Origin: Tritrichomonas musculus | Taxonomy: Eukaryota > Parabasalia > Tritrichomonadida > Tritrichomonadidae | Assembly (NCBI GenBank): GCA_039105265.1 | Contig: JAPFFF010000017.1 | Span: 1,922,001-1,986,000, forward strand | Direction: 5' to 3' | Length of the DNA: 64,000 bases | Shown here: positions 60,001 to 64,000 of the stretch, piece by piece | Position numbering within the stretch: position 1 is the stretch's first letter | How the letters are laid out: each line of letters starts with the position of its first letter | Translations under genes and position numbers: made by a program | Notes under the pieces: model-generated | What the model saw: only the letters and a program-made list of their open reading frames with translations | Told to the model about the DNA's origin: nothing | Databases searched by the model: none

Positions 60001-61042
60001 TCGTAATCTTGACCGTAATAACATAATTGACAACAACGAAGTCAATCCGAGAAGCAACGCTAATGACTTTAATAATAATAATAACGAAACTAATGCTAAT
60101 AAAGGCGAAATTGGTATCAACAACGGCGAAATCAATGTTAATTCTGCTAACAATGGAACTGATGATAATTGCGGAATTAATCCAAATGTTCCTTATGTTC
60201 CCACAAATTCTTCTCCTGGAAAAATTCTTATAAGTAGACCACAATTAAACAATTGCTCTGATTCAATTATAAATAATTCGCAGCAATATTCTCAGCAAAG
60301 CAGAAATAAGCAAAACAGAAACGTTTTCGTCAAACAGAGCAGCAGCATGAGAAATTTCAACACAAACGAATCTAGTTTTAATCTTGCCAAATTCCAGCAA
60401 GCTCACAGGACAGACGATCAGAGATCGTTTTCAAATTCTTCTTCTTCTGGCAATCAAAGTTCAGCTTCATCATCACGTTCGCACAATCAACCCAGCAATA
60501 CCGCAGAAGAACAACGAAAACTTACCAGGCGAACTGGAAATACAACAACAAAAAGTGCAAATGACTTAGAATTAAAACGAAAACATAGCATTTTAGCACA
60601 GACGAATCAAGAATCAAATACAAAAGACGCTTTTGACGATTTCACTCATTTTCCAACAGTTTCATTAGAACATTTGAAGAGTTCAAATGAAGAAATCGCA
60701 AAGAAAATGAGAATGAACCGAAAAAAGGCCTATACCGAATCAGATGCTGAACATGTTGTATCAAGTCCACTTGCTTCTGATAGTTACAATGATGAAACTG
60801 ATGATGAATCTGATTTGTCAAACGTTGTTGGAAGAACTGCTTATACAAGCAACAGAAAGGAGAGAGGAAGAACTCTTCCACTTCCTCCTTCAATGTCAAG
60901 TTTACAACCTCCTCAAGAGGTATTCGTTGAAAATAGAAATAATGAGGTTAATCAAAATTATGGTTTTGATAATCAACCCACTGGACCATCAATTCTGATT
61001 TCAACTAATGAAAGAATGGTTTCTTGTAGCAATTTAGCTTGA
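57082..61042 (+). CDS. Greatwall/Rim15/IRE-like AGC protein kinase with one intron, 1262 residues
   Basis: Two exons, 57082-58876 and 59049-61042; splicing joins SPFIVNF to YYSFIEKNNLYLVMEYM in frame. Residues 1-370 are mostly disordered with helical stretches; a C2HC zinc finger CRICEEVVPLDLIEEHSALC is at about 376-395, as in plant IRE-type kinases. The kinase domain starts near 534: glycine loop ISSGAYARVFLSRK, K564 in AVKVIK, HRD Asp D658 in VHRDLKPDN, DFG Asp D676. Between DFG and VGTPDYMSPEVV is a roughly 60-residue activation-segment insert, the hallmark of the Greatwall/MASTL-Rim15 group. The kinase tail FTPNTSRIESYKDYF follows, then an Asn/Ser-rich disordered region to the end. These kinases act through endosulfine-like inhibitors of PP2A-B55 in mitotic entry or nutrient response. 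A catalytically complete enzyme. Confidence 0.9.
58877..59048 (+). other. Spliceosomal intron, 172 bp, trichomonad type
   Basis: Donor GTATGT at 58877-58882; acceptor TCTAACATTTTAG ending at 59048, with the branch-like CTAAC only a few bases from the AG. Removing it restores kinase subdomain IV-V exactly in frame (codon split after its first base). The intron contains in-frame stops, so retention truncates the kinase inside its N-lobe. Confidence 0.92.
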
Positions 61043-61183
61043 AATAATTATTTAATTTTATTTTTGTTTGTTTTTTTTTAAAAAAAAAATCGTTCATTAT
61101 TGTAATTATTTTTTTTTTTTTTTTTTATTCATTAACAAACATATTTTATACAATATAAAACAAATCAACTTTTTGATTGTTTT

Positions 61184-62602
61184 TTAACCATTGACTGATT
61201 GTAACAGTTTTTCACTTAGTTCTTTTTTCCTCATTAGCTCATCTTCATTTTGTTTACTGATTTCATCACCTTGAATCAATTCATTTTGCATTTCGTTGTA
61301 TTCTTGTGCTTTGAGCAAATCTTTATGCTTCTTTTCGTCGCGACAAGCTTCAACAATCATAAATATAAATCCAATTAAAAAGATCAAAATAACAACAACT
61401 GAAATAATAACTTTTTGGTATGTTTTTGGCTCTCTAAATATGAATCTATTTTGGTTCCAACAACCTTCTGTTTTAATAAAATCAACTTTCGCTTTATCTG
61501 ATGTGCCAAATTTAACTGAAGAGTCAATGACAAGTCTAGAATCTTTTGAAATAGATGATTCTGGAAGTGAAAAGAAACAATTTTGAAGCGTGAGCGTAGA
61601 ATTATCTGAAGAAGTAAATATAACAAGAGGGTTATTACTATTAAAAACTTGGCTTGAGCTATCAGCAAAAACAAATCCCCAGTTTTTAAAAATCGTTGTC
61701 CCATCTGTTAAATATATCAATGATGTAGACTTTTCGTTTGCTAATTTGCAATTAATAATATTTACATTCTGAATAGTATCAACTTGATCAGTTTTATCAA
61801 AGTAAATGATATATGGACCTGTATTATTAACAATTTCATTCATTTCAAAAGAGAAAAAGTGACTAGGTGATAAATAAAAAGAAGAAGAAATAAGTAAATC
61901 AATTACATCATCAATTTCACTGCCATCAAGTAATGATGAATCAACGTTTGAATTAGTACAATTCAACTTCTTTGTGGTGATATCAAAGCCACTCAAAAAA
62001 ACTGCTGTTGATAATCCTCCTTTTGATTCATAAAAATGGCACTGTTCTACGTCTACTTTTTTTCTTCCGCTTGCACAAAATATACAATATCCATCCGTTT
62101 TAGATTGACAAAATGAAAAACATGATTCTAAAATGGTGAGACTTGCACCATAGAAAAATATAACACCACCACGTCCTTGTGCTGAGCAATTAACAAAATT
62201 TGATTTTTCTATAATAACATCACCGTTAAAAACAATGAAAAAAACTCCTCCATCGTTTCCTTTGCATTCTTGAAATAGGGATTCAAAAACAGTCAAATTT
62301 GCTGCATTTTGATCAATTTTAGGCCGCTCTCCAATGATATCTTTTCTATTTATATCACTATCTGGTCCATTTAGAACATTAAAAACAGGTTTCAGAAAAT
62401 GCGAAAATTTACATCCAGAAAAAATACAATTTTTCTTACCTTTTAATCCATCATTATATTGATTATAAAAGGGTTGTAAAAAATTATAAGAAATTTCAGA
62501 ATTTTGAATTGAAAAATAGGAAGGATGCATCATCTGAGATACATGAAGACTGAATTGCGAAACACGAATAGCAAATAAAGATAAATTGACCGATGTAAAC
62601 AT
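61184..62602 (-). CDS. Pmp-like type I surface protein, 472 residues
   Basis: ATG at 62600-62602. The long N-terminal part (about 1-390) shows short repeating beta-helix motifs: NLTVFESLFQECKGNDGG, DVIIEKSNFVNCSAQGRGG and LTILESCFSFCQSKTDG, with the FxxC/N and GG(V/A) rhythm of the polymorphic-membrane-protein-like family of trichomonads. A single transmembrane helix (VIISVVVILIFLIGFIFMIV, about 397-416) is followed by a charged cytoplasmic tail of about 55 residues (EACRDEKKHKDLLKAQEYNE), mostly helical. No clear cleavable signal peptide; the N-terminus (MFTSVNLSLFAIRVSQFSLH) is only moderately hydrophobic. Family members are expected to be surface adhesins. Stop codon reads TAAAA, consistent with a stop-overlapping poly(A) signal. 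Confidence 0.8.
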   Translation of the reverse strand: MFTSVNLSLFAIRVSQFSLHVSQMMHPSYFSIQNSEISYNFLQPFYNQYNDGLKGKKNCIFSGCKFSHFLKPVFNVLNGPDSDINRKDIIGERPKIDQNAANLTVFESLFQECKGNDGGVFFIVFNGDVIIEKSNFVNCSAQGRGGVIFFYGASLTILESCFSFCQSKTDGYCIFCASGRKKVDVEQCHFYESKGGLSTAVFLSGFDITTKKLNCTNSNVDSSLLDGSEIDDVIDLLISSSFYLSPSHFFSFEMNEIVNNTGPYIIYFDKTDQVDTIQNVNIINCKLANEKSTSLIYLTDGTTIFKNWGFVFADSSSQVFNSNNPLVIFTSSDNSTLTLQNCFFSLPESSISKDSRLVIDSSVKFGTSDKAKVDFIKTEGCWNQNRFIFREPKTYQKVIISVVVILIFLIGFIFMIVEACRDEKKHKDLLKAQEYNEMQNELIQGDEISKQNEDELMRKKELSEKLLQSVNG

Positions 62603-62779
62603 ATTGAATTAAATCAATCTTTGAATCAAAAAATCGTTATAATTACTTCTCACAAAATTCAATAATAAAAATTTTTTTTTGAATAAAATCATGCAATTTG
62701 GTAAAAACATCATTAAGCATAATTTTTTACAGAGTTAATATTTAGTAACATTCATTTTGATATTAAAAACAAATTATGA

Positions 62780-63709
62780 TCATTCACTTCCATCTTCAAT
62801 TTGAGGCATATCATTTGTTATTATCAAATTTTTTCCAAATGCAGGTGTTGGACAACACCATAACCATTTTGTCCCAGTACCACAAACTTCTTGCATTGAA
62901 TCTATACAACGATATGAAAAATCTCCTTTTTCACCTCTCATTTTCTGTATTTTGGTTCGATTCTTTGCTAAATCATATAGGCATATAAAGAAAAAGGAGC
63001 AAGTAATAAAACCAAACATTGCTTCAATTCCCATACCAGTCAATTGAAGAACAAGCAAATGCGTTTTACGTTCGAAAATGTCTTCCTTAATTGCAAAATT
63101 AAAACCGAAAAGGAGAAAACAATAACAAAATCCCCAAAGATTTAAAAGCATAAATTGCTTATGATTTCTCTTTCCAACCCAATTTTCAATCCATACACAT
63201 ATGTGATCTGCGCGAACGACATACCTACCTGATGTTTGAGAAAATGAACAGTGTGGTGGACGGTTTTTCTGATCCTTAGCAAATTCTTTTTGAGCTGGAG
63301 TGACAGCTAAACCAGATAATTGTTCTTGCCAAGTGTAATAAAACTTTTGAGTATTAATCCAATTATAAGGAAGAAATCCTGGATCCATACAAACGGCTGC
63401 ATAATATGACCATATGAATAATACAAAAGAAAATAAAATTGGAAACGGAGAAATAATTTGTATTATAATTGTATATTGATATGGTAAAATTGCAAAAAAA
63501 TAAACAAAAAGACAATATACTGCTAAAAATGTAACTAATATTGGCATTGTTGGACGAAATTCCCATTGACGTAAAAAATGCCTTGGCTTTTTATTTGGTA
63601 CATAAACATCAACATATGGTCCACAACAACAGCAATTATGTTTTATAGCCCATTGTGTTGAGTCATTAGATGTAGTTTCTAAACTCTCATCAAGTATTGG
63701 ATTTAACAT
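62780..63709 (-). CDS. DHHC-family S-acyltransferase with DHIC active site, 309 residues
   Basis: ATG at 63707-63709; initiator-like TCATT about 35-40 bases upstream. Four transmembrane helices, two on each side of a cytosolic Cys-rich core: about 55-77, 82-108, 187-209 and 220-248. The core (about 149-187) reads RPPHCSFSQTSGRYVVRADH then ICVWIENWVGKRNHKQF, aligning with the zf-DHHC pattern HCSxCxxCxxxxDHHCPWxxNCxGxxN. The catalytic Cys of DHHC is kept (DHIC), but the third motif residue is Ile and several zinc-binding Cys positions carry Ser, Thr or Trp. An N-terminal CCCC cluster (about 26-29) could be autopalmitoylated or bind metal. DHHC enzymes attach palmitate to Cys of membrane proteins at Golgi or plasma membrane; whether this variant is active is open. 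Confidence 0.8.
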   Translation of the reverse strand: MLNPILDESLETTSNDSTQWAIKHNCCCCGPYVDVYVPNKKPRHFLRQWEFRPTMPILVTFLAVYCLFVYFFAILPYQYTIIIQIISPFPILFSFVLFIWSYYAAVCMDPGFLPYNWINTQKFYYTWQEQLSGLAVTPAQKEFAKDQKNRPPHCSFSQTSGRYVVRADHICVWIENWVGKRNHKQFMLLNLWGFCYCFLLFGFNFAIKEDIFERKTHLLVLQLTGMGIEAMFGFITCSFFFICLYDLAKNRTKIQKMRGEKGDFSYRCIDSMQEVCGTGTKWLWCCPTPAFGKNLIITNDMPQIEDGSE

Positions 63710-63799
63710 AACAAATTGTTAGGATAATTGGTCTTAATAAAAAAATGAACGTTTAAAAAAAATTTATAAAAGAGACCGTTGATTTTGATCAATTAATTT

Positions 63800-64000
63800 A
63801 TGCAGAACAATGATGATGATACTTCACAAACAGAACCTTCATTAATAGACACGACCGATGAATTAATGCCTGACATATTTTTTCCAATTGATCTAAAGAA
63901 ACGGACTAAAAAAAGTATAAATCCAAAAACAAGGCAATATAAAGTCGAATCTCAAAAACAACCTTCAAATGAATCTTTAATAGAACAAGATAATATACTC
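63800..64000 (+). CDS. Start of a gene running off the right edge
   Basis: An ATG at 63800 opens a frame that stays open to the window end (67 codons): MQNNDDDTSQTEPSLIDTTD, then MPDIFFPIDLKKRTKKSINP. Acidic start then basic, Gln/Ser-rich and likely disordered. It is divergent from the acyltransferase gene with 90 bases between starts. No family recognised from this part. Confidence 0.6.
   Translation, partial: MQNNDDDTSQTEPSLIDTTDELMPDIFFPIDLKKRTKKSINPKTRQYKVESQKQPSNESLIEQDNIL

Noticed and set aside
1-64000. CRISPR array or bacterial operon structure
   Set aside because: The tandem arrays seen lack unique spacers, and the gene content and intron are eukaryotic.

Overview
This AT-rich window looks like the nuclear genome of a parabasalid protist of the Trichomonas/Tritrichomonas type. 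Four things support this. The host gene repertoire is typical: DUF3447-like ankyrin proteins, Pmp-like and other type I surface proteins, a BTB protein with a discoidin domain, and an AGC kinase. Genes are nearly intronless and intergenic gaps in the gene-rich half are short. The one intron has a GTATGT donor and a branch-like CTAAC fused to the acceptor AG. TCAY(T/A) initiator-like pentamers sit about 20-45 bases before several start codons. Tritrichomonas fits the base composition better than T. vaginalis, but that is inference.

Left part (1 to about 5.7 kb): the right portion of a Polinton/Maverick element, all genes on the minus strand: a small glycine-rich protein running off the left edge, a packaging-type ATPase, an HNH nuclease, an rve-type integrase, a 416-residue protein of unknown role and a 100-residue protein. 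It is followed by RNA-like structured DNA, two tRNA-like modules and direct repeats. The visible genes look whole; the rest lies outside the window.

Middle (5.7 to 26 kb): almost no host genes. It is a pile of DNA transposons and MITEs, many with terminal inverted repeats and target-site duplications that can be read directly: an 878-bp element with a 9-bp duplication, a decayed Tc1/mariner copy, a 3.8-kb element with an intact Mutator-like transposase, a TA-duplicating 208-bp MITE present twice, a three-level nest between 15.8 and 19.1 kb, and a 1.38-kb element with identical 327-bp inverted repeats. One conserved-looking 151-residue gene and a short GC-rich palindromic island also lie here.

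Right part (26 to 64 kb): gene-dense host DNA. In order: a double-C2 protein with PPQGGY repeats, a 1117-residue surface protein, an ankyrin protein with a long Asn/Thr minisatellite, a BTB-discoidin protein, a 2550-residue tandem calponin-homology protein with a huge 21-residue-periodic coiled coil, two small disordered or LRR proteins, a PROPPIN (Atg18/WIPI-like) protein, a coiled-coil protein, a 140-residue protein, a Greatwall/Rim15/IRE-like kinase with one intron, a Pmp-like surface protein, a DHHC-type acyltransferase with a DHIC motif, and the start of one more gene. A complete, apparently young 4.9-kb MULE (50837-55729) sits between the coiled-coil gene and the 140-residue gene. It has an intact 692-residue transposase, a 9-bp target duplication, and inverted repeats that each carry a tandem array of a 135-bp unit (5 copies on the left, 9 on the right). 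This MULE architecture is the most striking system in the window.
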